From: Marinomonas sp. TW1
GTDB lineage: Bacteria; Pseudomonadota; Gammaproteobacteria; Pseudomonadales; Marinomonadaceae
Length of the DNA stretch: 64,000 bases
Direction: 5' to 3'
Assembly (NCBI RefSeq): GCF_001625355.1
Contig: NZ_JSEE01000005.1
Coordinates: 1 to 64,000 of the forward strand
The translations under genes and the position numbers were made by a program. The notes below the pieces were generated by a model. It searched no databases. It saw only the letters and a list, made by a program, of their open reading frames with translations, and had not been told where the DNA came from. Positions 34,740 to 43,564 of the stretch are shown piece after piece; within the stretch, counting starts at the first letter, position 1, and each line of letters opens with the position of its first letter.

Positions 34740-35831
34740 TTATGCTGTCGCAAGCTGACCAATCAATTGATAACCCAAATCAAAATCAATTTTTCCAGTC
34801 AAACGATACACAGTCACATTCGCCAACTGATCAACATAATGCGCCGTCGTATCAATGGCATTTAAGTCTGCAAACACGCCTTGATTATCCTGATAGAAAG
34901 GCCCTGGACGTTTACGTAGCCCTTCAATCACGTTCGGCTCATGAGACAAGTTAACCTGCTCTAACCGTGTCTGTTCTGAACTATCCAAAGACCAATCCAA
35001 CATGATTAGATTCACCAGCTGGCCTGTTAACTGGACTCGATGAGGGCCGTAATCCTCTTCAATTTGCACATCGTATTTCTCTTCTAATGACCAAAGTTCA
35101 CTGGTCGACAGAGAAGATAAAGCCTGCTGGCGAGCCTCTGGCAAAATATGACGCAAACGATCTGAATACAACAAGGTACCCGGATTAACCCGAGGCAACT
35201 TAGCTAAGCCAATGGTTTCTGTGCGGTTACCAACGCGTTTAAACAGGATGCGGTCATTGGTTAAGAAGTCACGCGTGCTCTTTTCAAGACAGCGTAACAT
35301 CAAGGTCGATTTCCCCCCGCCAGAACCAGCGGCAATCGCCGTCACCTGACCCTGCACACTAAACGCAGAAGCATGACCAAGGGTAAAGTCTTGACGCAAA
35401 AAGTGATTCAAAAACTGATTGTTAATGAAGTTAATGATTTGCGCCAAATTCGCCGTACATGGACCAACCGCCACGACCTGATCTGGACGTTGTAAGAAAG
35501 ACATACCGGTTTTGAACTTCTTAATCCAACGCCCACTCGGCACATCCAAGTAGCCTTCTTTACGCCCTTGTTTACCTACCTCACGGGGGACTTCTAACCA
35601 AGCCAATTCATCCCCAGCAGGCGCTTGCTCCATCACATACAAATCAATAATCGAGGTGACAGGCTGAGACTCGTGTAAATAGCTTTTGTAATACTCCGTC
35701 AAGTCTTCAATCAAACCTCGTTCCGTGGCATGAACCCTGACTTGCAATTGCGCAAATTGAAAGTCGGTTTGATGTAGACAGGTGTCGAAATGCACTTCTA
35801 CCTGAGTCAGGTCTAAAATATTCTGAATCAT
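34740..35831 (-). CDS. HprK-related kinase B (GAK system)
   Basis: A 363-residue protein with an HPr kinase/phosphorylase-like P-loop, AAGSGGGKSTLML (about residue 170), followed by FLTNDRILFKRV as in HprK-type capsules. The N-terminal half lacks the classical HprK Ser-binding domain, as in HprK-related kinases, so HPr is not the likely target. Family B members co-occur with GAK ATP-grasp and amphi-Trp proteins. The ATG at 35831 overlaps the upstream ATP-grasp stop by 4 bp (ATGA). It may phosphorylate a protein or peptide component of the system. Confidence 0.88.
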   Translation of the reverse strand: MIQNILDLTQVEVHFDTCLHQTDFQFAQLQVRVHATERGLIEDLTEYYKSYLHESQPVTSIIDLYVMEQAPAGDELAWLEVPREVGKQGRKEGYLDVPSGRWIKKFKTGMSFLQRPDQVVAVGPCTANLAQIINFINNQFLNHFLRQDFTLGHASAFSVQGQVTAIAAGSGGGKSTLMLRCLEKSTRDFLTNDRILFKRVGNRTETIGLAKLPRVNPGTLLYSDRLRHILPEARQQALSSLSTSELWSLEEKYDVQIEEDYGPHRVQLTGQLVNLIMLDWSLDSSEQTRLEQVNLSHEPNVIEGLRKRPGPFYQDNQGVFADLNAIDTTAHYVDQLANVTVYRLTGKIDFDLGYQLIGQLATA

Positions 35832-36721
35832 GACTTGGTGACCTCTTTTAACACGTAATTTGCGTACACTTCAGCAGCATCCACACCACACCCTTCTAAT
35901 GCGCCTTTAAAGCCGCCAAAAGCCGATACTTCAAACACCACAGGCCCTTGGTCCGTCAACGCGATGTCCACTGTCGTAAAGCTAAGGTCATAACAAGCTT
36001 GCGCTTTACGCCCCAGTTCAATGAGTGCCGCATCCGGCTCAAAGCCTTCATAACGGCCCCCACTGTTGATCGTCGTGTTCCAAGAATCCTTATTGCCGAC
36101 TCGAGCATAGGTACACAAATACTCTCCTCCAACGAACACCATGCCCAAATCACGTCCATCCAGATTCACCGTCTGTTGAATATAATAAATGGACTGAATC
36201 TGACGATATTCTTCTAATGCATTGCGCACAAACTCATCACTGTCTTCTTGCGTCAACATAATCATACCGCGAGCTTTGGTAGAATAGAGCGGCTTTAAGA
36301 TGGCTGAGCCAAATGCTCTTACCGTCGCAAAAGCGAGTTCAAGATTTTCGGTAACGCGCGTTTTTGGCATCGGAATCTGCCCATGTTGTAACGCTAGGGT
36401 GCCCGCCAGACGATTAATCAAATTGCCCACACTCTGAGTTGGACTAAACAAACGTACTCCCGCTTGCTCCGCGTAAGACAGCAAACGCAGACGATCTTCT
36501 GTTGCAGGAGAATACACTTCACTGATCTTCTTGATGATCAAACCATCTAACGTGGTCAGATCCAACCCTTGATACATCAACCTTTGGCTGTCCAAGCATA
36601 ATTCAACCTGATTCATATCGATCACAGCACGAAACCCAGTTTGGGCCTCTAAACGGTCGGCTAAGACTTCTGTGGACCATTTTCCTGGGATACCAATCAC
36701 CCCAATTTTAGGTTTACTCAA
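35828..36721 (-). CDS. GAK-system ATP-grasp enzyme
   Basis: A 297-residue RimK/glutathione-synthetase-like ATP-grasp protein. Visible parts are an N-terminal preATP-grasp domain (KIGVIGIPGKWSTEVLADRL), the ATP-grasp phosphate-binding region SAILKPLYSTKARGM, QQTVNLDGRDLGMVFVGG, and the metal segment VFEVSAFGGFKG. In RimK-type enzymes the last motif is usually E-x-N; here the Asn is replaced (EVS), so metal binding may differ. The enzyme should ligate a carboxylate to an amine using ATP; substrates are unknown. It overlaps the genes on both sides by 4-8 bp. Confidence 0.88.
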   Translation of the reverse strand: MSKPKIGVIGIPGKWSTEVLADRLEAQTGFRAVIDMNQVELCLDSQRLMYQGLDLTTLDGLIIKKISEVYSPATEDRLRLLSYAEQAGVRLFSPTQSVGNLINRLAGTLALQHGQIPMPKTRVTENLELAFATVRAFGSAILKPLYSTKARGMIMLTQEDSDEFVRNALEEYRQIQSIYYIQQTVNLDGRDLGMVFVGGEYLCTYARVGNKDSWNTTINSGGRYEGFEPDAALIELGRKAQACYDLSFTTVDIALTDQGPVVFEVSAFGGFKGALEGCGVDAAEVYANYVLKEVTKS

Positions 36722-38357
36722 AATAAAGATCCTTTAACGGTAAAGTGAATTTTTCAGCGTCTTCTGGCGTCAATTTGGCCAGTTTTTCCAATAAGTAGCG
36801 CGACCTTAAGTGCATTCTTGTCGCCAATTTTTTATCAAAGATAAAGCGCGTCGAGGAGGCAAAGGAGCGAGCAAGTCCTGCTGCCATACGTACTTCAAAG
36901 GTGTCATCCTGTTGCTGTTTTGCAAAACGACGCCCAAAGCGATATACCTCTTTCGCACTTTCCATCATGCGTTTTCGAGTGGCACCACTCAGCACCTGCA
37001 AGCGGTAAATCGACACCATCAACACCGACAAATCTTGTACATAATCAAAATAACTTGCCCGATGTAGGTCAATAAAATAAATGCGTTTTTCCAAACCATC
37101 GTAAATCAAGTTGTCGACGTTAAAGTCTCCATGAGTGAGAACACAAAAAGGTGCCCGCCAGTCTTGTTCTAGCAAGGCCACATCGGCCACCAGCGCATCA
37201 AAACTCGGCATAATATGTTGGCAAATACGCGCTTCTTGTTTAAAAAATTCTGGATGTACTTTACGGCTGTCACCAATTCGCTTACTCAGTTGCGCCATAA
37301 ATTGGGCCGAACAGGTTTCCTGCGTCAGAGTCGCTTTCCAAGTTTGGTTGAGGGTTTTGAAGAGCTTCTTTAAGGCTTCTGATAACGCCGCTTCGTCTTC
37401 CCCCAAGAGCAAGGCTTCTAATGTTTTCCCTGGAATGTGTTCAATCAGTAGTGAAGATTGCTCACCCACATCATTGGCCTGCGCCAACACACTGGGTGCC
37501 AGCTTAGGGTCAATGTCGCGCCAATGATTCACACCTGCCACTTCCTCTTCAATCTTGCTGCGTTCGCCCTCTTTATACACGGCGAGCACTTCTTGACCAC
37601 TTTGGTCTTTATGAGAAATCGCCGCAATGGCACTACCTGAACGAGTTAACGCCAAACGCCGCACCTTCAAATCACTAAGGTCGTAATTGAGATTGGCAGC
37701 ACTGTCTAATAAATGAGGGTAGTTTTGTAAGTTGGCAACCTGTCCAAGGTCGGATTTAATGAGCGCATCTGCCACCACACTGAGTTGTTCGATCAGACGC
37801 TTTAAGCAAACATTGCTGAGAATCGATGCCCTCAGTTCCTCATCCCCTAAGGTCAATTTCACTTTTAGGGTATCCGCTTGCAAAGCCGCGTAATTCACTA
37901 GTAACTTTTGAATACGACGGCCTAATTTTATCCCTGTGCGACGTGGCTCTTGTTCTAAACCAAGCTTCACCAAATCCAGGCTGCGCTTTACTTTCTTCAT
38001 GAGTTTGATGCACGCCGTTGCAGAAGGGTGCTCGTAGGGGTTATCCAATGTTCCCTCTTGCACACAATCAAAGCAGTGCTGAGTCAAGGCATCTAATGCC
38101 ACCGCTAGCGAGCGCATCGCACTGACGCGGGAATAAAAACGGCCTTTGGTTTTGCGTCGTTGCAACAGACCTGCAGCTTCTAAATCAATCTTTTCACGCA
38201 GCGTTTGCACATACCCACGACGACTGCGGATACGGGGCAAAACATCGGTTGAACAAGAAGTATAAAATTGAGTAACCAGCTGACAATGCGTCTCCACTTC
38301 ATTAAGAAGAAAATACACATGTTCTTGTAAAGCGGACAAATTCGTAGCCGAAGGCAT
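36714..38357 (-). CDS. PhoU-like helical domain fused to aminoglycoside-phosphotransferase-like kinase, first gene of the GAK operon
   Basis: A 547-residue cytoplasmic protein. Residues about 1-215 are helical and PhoU-like (repeated amphipathic helices, e.g. HCQLVTQFY, LVKLGLEQEP). Residues about 230-500 are a choline/aminoglycoside-kinase fold with the catalytic loop LTHGDFNVDNLIYD and the metal segment IYFIDLHRASYFDYVQDL. The HGDxxxxN and ID motifs are intact, so it is probably an active small-molecule or protein kinase. It starts the transcription unit and overlaps the ATP-grasp gene by 8 bp, so it likely belongs to the same system. Its target is unknown. Confidence 0.82.
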   Translation of the reverse strand: MPSATNLSALQEHVYFLLNEVETHCQLVTQFYTSCSTDVLPRIRSRRGYVQTLREKIDLEAAGLLQRRKTKGRFYSRVSAMRSLAVALDALTQHCFDCVQEGTLDNPYEHPSATACIKLMKKVKRSLDLVKLGLEQEPRRTGIKLGRRIQKLLVNYAALQADTLKVKLTLGDEELRASILSNVCLKRLIEQLSVVADALIKSDLGQVANLQNYPHLLDSAANLNYDLSDLKVRRLALTRSGSAIAAISHKDQSGQEVLAVYKEGERSKIEEEVAGVNHWRDIDPKLAPSVLAQANDVGEQSSLLIEHIPGKTLEALLLGEDEAALSEALKKLFKTLNQTWKATLTQETCSAQFMAQLSKRIGDSRKVHPEFFKQEARICQHIMPSFDALVADVALLEQDWRAPFCVLTHGDFNVDNLIYDGLEKRIYFIDLHRASYFDYVQDLSVLMVSIYRLQVLSGATRKRMMESAKEVYRFGRRFAKQQQDDTFEVRMAAGLARSFASSTRFIFDKKLATRMHLRSRYLLEKLAKLTPEDAEKFTLPLKDLYFE

Positions 38358-38596
38358 AACATCTTTTACCTTAAAATAGTCTTCTTCACTTTAATTCAAC
38401 TAGACAACAACTTGATGACACTAATGTGACAGAAATATGTCAGCGACATCACTATCTGTGTCTAGCCACCAATGCCAACACCACGATTTTTAGAGCCCAA
38501 TCAATAAAATAGACCATAAGATCGATATTTTCACATGACTTTTTGGCCAGATTATCGCTACTATCATGATTCACTGCTGGGGAGACATCACGGACC
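38358..38596. other. Divergent promoter region between the GAK operon and dgt
   Basis: A 239-bp gap that should hold promoters for both units. A short inverted repeat TGACA-N6-TGTCA lies at 38427-38442 and could be an operator. No RNA element was recognised. Confidence 0.4.
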
Positions 38597-40108
38597 ATGG
38601 GCATCGACTTTAGAGTAAAAATTCGTTCACACAGAATGTATTCTGGGGCGTCAAAAGACACAGAAAGAAGAGATCTGGCGGTGTTTGAAAGTGATCGTGG
38701 CCGCATCATCAATTCAGCGGCGATTCGTCGGCTACAACAAAAGACCCAAGTTTTTCCCCTAGAACGTAACGCTGCGGTACGCAGTCGCTTAACCCACTCC
38801 ATGGAAGTGCAACAAGTGGGACGTTTCATTAGCCAAACCATCTTTAAAAGCCTTTCTCAGGCGCAACTCGCCTCTTATGGTCTAACCGGCTTAGAACGAC
38901 AATTTGAGTCCTTGGTGGAAATGTCTTGTCTAATGCACGACGTCGGCAACCCTTCGTTTGGGCATTTTGGCGAAGCCGCCATCAATCAATGGTTTCACGA
39001 ACAAATCACCTCCTTATTTCGTCGCGATGACATCACCGACAACGAAGCGAATCTCATCGGATTAAAAACCGATCTCTGCCACTTCGAAGGAAATGCTCAA
39101 GCACTTAGGATTGTCCATACTTTACAGACGTTAAATCTCACGTATTCGCAATTATCCGGCATCCTAAAATACACTCGGCGTGGTGACCAAGCGAAGCCTG
39201 CGAAAGAAGATGACAAACATTATTTGCAGAAAAAGGTCGGTTTTTATCTCAGCGAAGCCGCCATAGTTCAGACCATTAACCACACCTTAAACACACAAAC
39301 ACACCATCGTTCTCCCTTTGCTTATGTGATGGAAGCCGCAGACGATATTTCTTACTGCATTGCAGACATAGAAGATGCGGTTGAGAAGGGCATTTTAAAA
39401 TTTGATGAGCTATTACTGAGATTAAAAGAAGAGTTTCAGATCATGATCTCTCAGCAAGAAAAATACCCTAAGATCACCAAGGATGATGAGGCACAGATGT
39501 CAGGCTTAATTGAAAAAAGTCTATGGCAATACAAACGAACCAACATCATCAGTGACTTCTTTGTCCAGTTCAGAGTCGCGATTAACAATTTATCGGTTCA
39601 TTACGCCAGTGAACAGTTTATTGAGCACATTGAAGACATTTTCCATGGCTCTTACAACCAAGCCTTACTTGAAGACGGCAGTCTAGTTCATGCGATCTTG
39701 GACACATTAAAGGCCGTCGCTTTCAAGCACGTATTTTGTTCTGAAGAAGTGCAGAAGCAAGAGCTGCAAGGCTATCGTATTATTGCTGGTCTGTTGGATA
39801 TCTACTTGCCTTTGTTGCAACTTGACCGGATAAGCTTTGAAAACATCATCAACCAAAAAGGCCACACACCACTTTATCAAACCCGTCTTTGCAACAAGCT
39901 TTCCGGACGCCAATTAGCCGCTTATCAAAAGGCCATGTCACAATTATCCGAATTCAAACAAGGATTTGAGGAAGACGAACTAGGTAACCTAAGCGATAAC
40001 GCTTGGGAGCTGTATTTCCGCTGTCGTCTTATTCAAGACTACATCAGTGGCATGACCGATCAATTTGCCTATGACGAGTACCGTGCTTTGCATGTGATTG
40101 AGAGTTAG
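38597..40108 (+). CDS. dgt: dGTP triphosphohydrolase
   Basis: At 503 residues it matches E. coli Dgt (505) throughout. Conserved parts are FESDRGRIINSAAIRRLQQK, TQVFPLERNAAVRSRLTHS and the HD-domain metal site LMHDVGNPSFGHFGE. It hydrolyses dGTP to deoxyguanosine and triphosphate, lowering the dGTP pool; dNTP hydrolases can also limit phage. It heads a plus-strand operon with an acetyltransferase and the tag glycosylase (9 bp, then an 11-bp overlap), linking nucleotide-pool and DNA-repair functions. Confidence 0.96.
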   Translation: MGIDFRVKIRSHRMYSGASKDTERRDLAVFESDRGRIINSAAIRRLQQKTQVFPLERNAAVRSRLTHSMEVQQVGRFISQTIFKSLSQAQLASYGLTGLERQFESLVEMSCLMHDVGNPSFGHFGEAAINQWFHEQITSLFRRDDITDNEANLIGLKTDLCHFEGNAQALRIVHTLQTLNLTYSQLSGILKYTRRGDQAKPAKEDDKHYLQKKVGFYLSEAAIVQTINHTLNTQTHHRSPFAYVMEAADDISYCIADIEDAVEKGILKFDELLLRLKEEFQIMISQQEKYPKITKDDEAQMSGLIEKSLWQYKRTNIISDFFVQFRVAINNLSVHYASEQFIEHIEDIFHGSYNQALLEDGSLVHAILDTLKAVAFKHVFCSEEVQKQELQGYRIIAGLLDIYLPLLQLDRISFENIINQKGHTPLYQTRLCNKLSGRQLAAYQKAMSQLSEFKQGFEEDELGNLSDNAWELYFRCRLIQDYISGMTDQFAYDEYRALHVIES

Positions 40109-40117
40109 GGAGGAGAC

Positions 40118-40576
40118 ATGAGGACACGCAAAATTCAATCTCGCGACGCGTTCGCTTGGTCAGCATTGAGAATCGCATTTCTCCCTGAAATCAAAGACAT
40201 CAGCCAACAAGAAGTAAATGACTTTTTTCTAGGCACCAATCCTAATGTAAAAGAAGTGTTCATTGCAGTGGATGATACCCGCCAAGACATGATTGGTTTT
40301 ATTGAACTAAATCTTCGCGATAACATTCCTGGCAGCCACCAACAAACCACACCTTACATAGAAGCCTTGTTTGTCTCTCCAAACTACCAAGGACAAGGCA
40401 TTGGCAAAGCACTCATTAAAACGGCCGAAAACTGGTCGATAGAGGAAGGCTTTCATGAACTAGGCAGCGACGCGCCAATAACCAATGAAAAAAGCATAAA
40501 CCTTCATAAACAACTTGGCTTTACAGAAATAGAGCGAGTCGTCTGTCTGTTGAAACGGTTACCCCATGACGCTTAA
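40118..40576 (+). CDS. GNAT acetyltransferase, aminoglycoside 6'-N-acetyltransferase-like
   Basis: A 152-residue GNAT. The acetyl-CoA loop is SPNYQGQGIGKALI, and the AAC(6')-I group signature ELGSDAPITNEKSINLHKQL followed by GFTEIERVVCLLKRL is clear. AAC(6')-I enzymes acetylate aminoglycosides, but chromosomal relatives often have other natural substrates. AGGAGA sits just before ATG 40118, nine bp after dgt, and its 3' end overlaps tag by 11 bp. Its role in a nucleotide-repair operon is unexplained. Confidence 0.85.
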   Translation: MRTRKIQSRDAFAWSALRIAFLPEIKDISQQEVNDFFLGTNPNVKEVFIAVDDTRQDMIGFIELNLRDNIPGSHQQTTPYIEALFVSPNYQGQGIGKALIKTAENWSIEEGFHELGSDAPITNEKSINLHKQLGFTEIERVVCLLKRLPHDA

Positions 40577-41180
40577 AGAAACCATAAAACGCTGTGGCTG
40601 GGCAGATTCAGCGCCCGACTTTCCTGAATACCACGACACAGAATGGGGCTTTCCTGTAGACGACGACCGACGATTATTTGAAAAACTCTGTTTAGAGACC
40701 TTTCAATCCGGCTTGAGTTGGCGAACCATTCTGACCAAGCGAGAACATTTCCGACTCGCTTTTCACAGCTTTGATTTTCATAAAGTGGCACAGTTTGGCG
40801 AAAAAGAAATAACCGAATTACTCAACAATGAAGGCATAGTGCGGAATCAACGCAAAATCCTCGCGGTGATTAACAACGCTCAACGCGCCTTAGAAATGAT
40901 CGAACAAGAAGGTTCCCTAGCCGCTTTTATCTGGCGCTACGAACCCGACGAAAACACCCTGCCGCCGCCCGAAACCCAAACCACTTGCCCTGAGTCCATC
41001 GCACTTGCTAAGGAGCTGAAAAAGCGTGGCTGGCAATTCGTCGGCCCAACAACCCTGTACGCCTTCATGCAATCCATGGGACTCATTAATGACCACGCGG
41101 AAGACTGTTGTATGAGGAAAGAAATTGATCGGGCGAGGAAGGGATTTAAACGACCATCCCACATTAAGCCTTCAGCATAA
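40566..41180 (+). CDS. tag: DNA-3-methyladenine glycosylase I
   Basis: A 204-residue HhH-related base-excision enzyme that removes 3-methyladenine from DNA. Key features match Tag: zinc ligands in KRCGWADS and the early His in YHDTEWGFP; SGLSWRTIL; FVGPTTLYAFMQSMGLINDH; and the C-terminal zinc pair His/Cys in DHAEDCCM. Its start lies inside the acetyltransferase gene (11-bp overlap), so translation is coupled. Length is slightly above E. coli Tag (187). Confidence 0.96.
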   Translation: MTLKETIKRCGWADSAPDFPEYHDTEWGFPVDDDRRLFEKLCLETFQSGLSWRTILTKREHFRLAFHSFDFHKVAQFGEKEITELLNNEGIVRNQRKILAVINNAQRALEMIEQEGSLAAFIWRYEPDENTLPPPETQTTCPESIALAKELKKRGWQFVGPTTLYAFMQSMGLINDHAEDCCMRKEIDRARKGFKRPSHIKPSA

Positions 41181-41228
41181 CACCCACCAGACATTTAACG
41201 GTGGCTGACAGACAATCGAATGGCATTG

Positions 41229-42161
41229 TTAACTCAATACTTTGGACTGAATCTGCTCTTTGCCTAGTTCTTTTGCTAATAAAAGTTGCGAATCGGCTTC
41301 TTCAAAATACATCCAAAAATCTTGTGTCACAGTCGGCATGCCATGCACTAAACCAATACTCACAGAGATCGACAGGTTTTCTCCCATTGCACTAAGGTCA
41401 ATACGACTCACCGCATCCAAAATACTCTGAGCCTTTGCTTGAGCATAGTCTAGCGTCGCCTTCGGCATGACTAGGACAAACTCATCACCACCATAACGGA
41501 CCAATATATCCGTCGACTGAAGGCAAGTTGAAACATGACGAACAAAGGTTTGCAGCACTTCATCACCACCATGGTGGGTCAAATCCGTGTTTAACTGTTT
41601 GAAATTATCGATGTCCAGCACCAGCACCGCCATCGGGGTACGACCATCGGCAATAAAAAACTGCGACTGTTTGGTTTCAAGAAAACGTCGGTTGGGAATG
41701 TTCAAGAAGTCATCTTTGATTACCAGCTGGGCAAGACGCTCTTTTTCCGCTTCCAATAAATCACGCAGTCGACGCTCTTCTGTGATGTCTCGATCCGCGC
41801 CGATATAAAGCTCAGGTGTGCCATCTTCTGTGCGGTTGATCACGGTCCCTTTATTGGCAATCCAGCGATATTCACCATCCACTAGAAAACGATACTCCCC
41901 CTCAAATACATCACTGTCTCCCTGCACTATGGCTTGCCAAGCGTGTTCGGTTATCGCTCGGTCATCAGGATGCACATATTCCAGCCACATTAATGGATCG
42001 TATGATGGTTGAGCCGTAAAATCTTCATCTGGGATTAGAGAGGAGCTTACATCTCGGCCGCCTGAATAGTGATTAATGACAAAAACATTCACTCTTGCTA
42101 ACGCGTTCGAGATCGACGGATCATTAAATAAGACATCAAGTGCCTTTTGCTTCCTCGCCAT
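41229..42161 (-). CDS. PAS-GGDEF diguanylate cyclase, soluble
   Basis: A 310-residue protein with a PAS_3-type domain (about residues 20-130, with WLEYVHPDDRA, GEYRFLVDGEYRWIANKG and GADRDITEERRL) then a GGDEF domain (about 148-308; DDFLNIPNRRFLE, RYGGDEFVLVMP). The active site is intact. The inhibitory site is incomplete (QSTD: the Asp is present, the Arg replaced by Gln). It has no membrane helix. It lies between tag and a LacI gene with its own promoter. Confidence 0.87.
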   Translation of the reverse strand: MARKQKALDVLFNDPSISNALARVNVFVINHYSGGRDVSSSLIPDEDFTAQPSYDPLMWLEYVHPDDRAITEHAWQAIVQGDSDVFEGEYRFLVDGEYRWIANKGTVINRTEDGTPELYIGADRDITEERRLRDLLEAEKERLAQLVIKDDFLNIPNRRFLETKQSQFFIADGRTPMAVLVLDIDNFKQLNTDLTHHGGDEVLQTFVRHVSTCLQSTDILVRYGGDEFVLVMPKATLDYAQAKAQSILDAVSRIDLSAMGENLSISVSIGLVHGMPTVTQDFWMYFEEADSQLLLAKELGKEQIQSKVLS

Positions 42162-42503
42162 GGCGGCTACCTTATATTAAATTGATCTCATAGAGCTGAA
42201 AAAATTGTTCATTTGAGCCATTCGATAATAAATTGTGGCTCTTATCTTTTCAATGTGACGAAAACAAACGTTACATTTTTTATCCTTGTTTTAAAACGAA
42301 AAATTCATATTGGCTCTGTCTCTCTTCAATTGAACAGAATCCCCAACAAAGCGCCCAAATATAGTGCGAAAATTAAACGTTGCATCGAAACATTTTCGGT
42401 CTTAACGTCCATTCTTGCTGGTCACAAAATGCACGATTAGAGCTTTCAAAAATGCTCTGAATGATGGACAGTGTAAAAACAAGAATGGTGCAGTGTGTTA
42501 TTT
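42162..42503. other. Intergenic region before the LacI gene
   Basis: About 340 bp, AT-rich, between the divergent PAS-GGDEF and LacI genes. A short palindrome CGAAACATTTTCG (42386-42398) has some LacI-operator character but is not convincing. No other signal was recognised. Confidence 0.4.
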
Positions 42504-43514
42504 ATGTCGATTAAAGAGATAGCTACCCAATTGGATTTGTCGGTATCCACAGTGTCACGAGCACTCAACAATTACCCTGACATTAGCCCAAGAACCAAAA
42601 AACGTGTGCTGAAAGAGGCCGCACGACAGGGTTACCAACTGAAAGGCGCGGATGCAGCGCATTGGGTGCAATCAAAGCGTGTGATCACCGCCATAGTGCC
42701 AAACCAAGACATGCAATATCTCGACACCATTCTTTCGAAGGTGCTTGCTGGAACACGACACACTCTGCAAGCAGAAGGCTATTTGTTGCAAGTGGTCGCA
42801 ATCGACACTGGCAAACAGGAATTGAGTGAATTTGAACGCCTTGTTAAAGCCGGCGATCAAGACGGTTTCTTGCTCCTTCGCACTCGGGTCAATGACCCTA
42901 AAGTTCATCGTCTACTTAAGCTTAACGTGCCTTTTGTGTGTTATGGACGCACCGAACGAGCGACGCAATTTGCTTGGTTGGACTTGGATAACTACCAAGT
43001 CGGCCAACTCAGTCTCCATCAACTCTACGAGCAGGGTCATCGCCACATTGGTGTGATCTCGGTCAGCGAACGCTATTTTTTTGCCCATGAAAGACGCCGT
43101 GGTATTCAAGACGCCGCCACTCAACTTGGGCTAACGATCGCTCCCGAACACTGTTTAGAAGTTGGTTTTGATGAGGAAGAGTGTTATCTCGCCTGTGCCG
43201 AGTTCCTGATCCAGCACCCAGACATCAGTGCGCTGATTTGCCTTACCAGCACCAGCGCTCGCAGTGCCGCATTAGCGGTAACGCGATTACACCACACCCA
43301 GCCCAACCAAAAAGCTGAGCCGGTGAGTGTAATAGGGTGTGATACCCCTGCCGATGAGCTGACCGCCAGTATGGGGATCACCAGCATTCAGCAAGCGCCA
43401 CCCGGACACATTGGTGAGCAACTTGCCAAGATGATGGTGTCGCGCATCAAGGGAACCCCTGTAAAAGAGTTACAGGTCGTGCTAGCACCCGGAGTGGTGA
43501 AAACAAGCTTTTAA
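42504..43514 (+). CDS. LacI-family regulator of the sugar ABC operon
   Basis: From ATG 42504 the protein has 336 residues. The N-terminal LacI helix-turn-helix and hinge read MSIKEIATQLDLSVSTVSRA then NYPDISPRTKKRVLKEA. A periplasmic-binding-like effector domain (about residues 65-335) ends in VKELQVVLAP. A GTG at 42495 is an alternative start; neither has a strong ribosome site. It lies 50 bp before and in line with the ABC transporter genes, so it probably represses them until a sugar or sugar phosphate binds. The natural inducer is unknown. Confidence 0.92.
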   Translation: MSIKEIATQLDLSVSTVSRALNNYPDISPRTKKRVLKEAARQGYQLKGADAAHWVQSKRVITAIVPNQDMQYLDTILSKVLAGTRHTLQAEGYLLQVVAIDTGKQELSEFERLVKAGDQDGFLLLRTRVNDPKVHRLLKLNVPFVCYGRTERATQFAWLDLDNYQVGQLSLHQLYEQGHRHIGVISVSERYFFAHERRRGIQDAATQLGLTIAPEHCLEVGFDEEECYLACAEFLIQHPDISALICLTSTSARSAALAVTRLHHTQPNQKAEPVSVIGCDTPADELTASMGITSIQQAPPGHIGEQLAKMMVSRIKGTPVKELQVVLAPGVVKTSF

Positions 43515-43564
43515 GCCCAACAACGTTCGGAAAGCTCGTATAAAAATAACATGAGGAAACGACA

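Noticed and set aside
42386..42398. LacI operator in the 42.2-42.5 kb gap
   Set aside because: The palindrome is short, lacks the usual central CG and is not repeated near the ABC genes.
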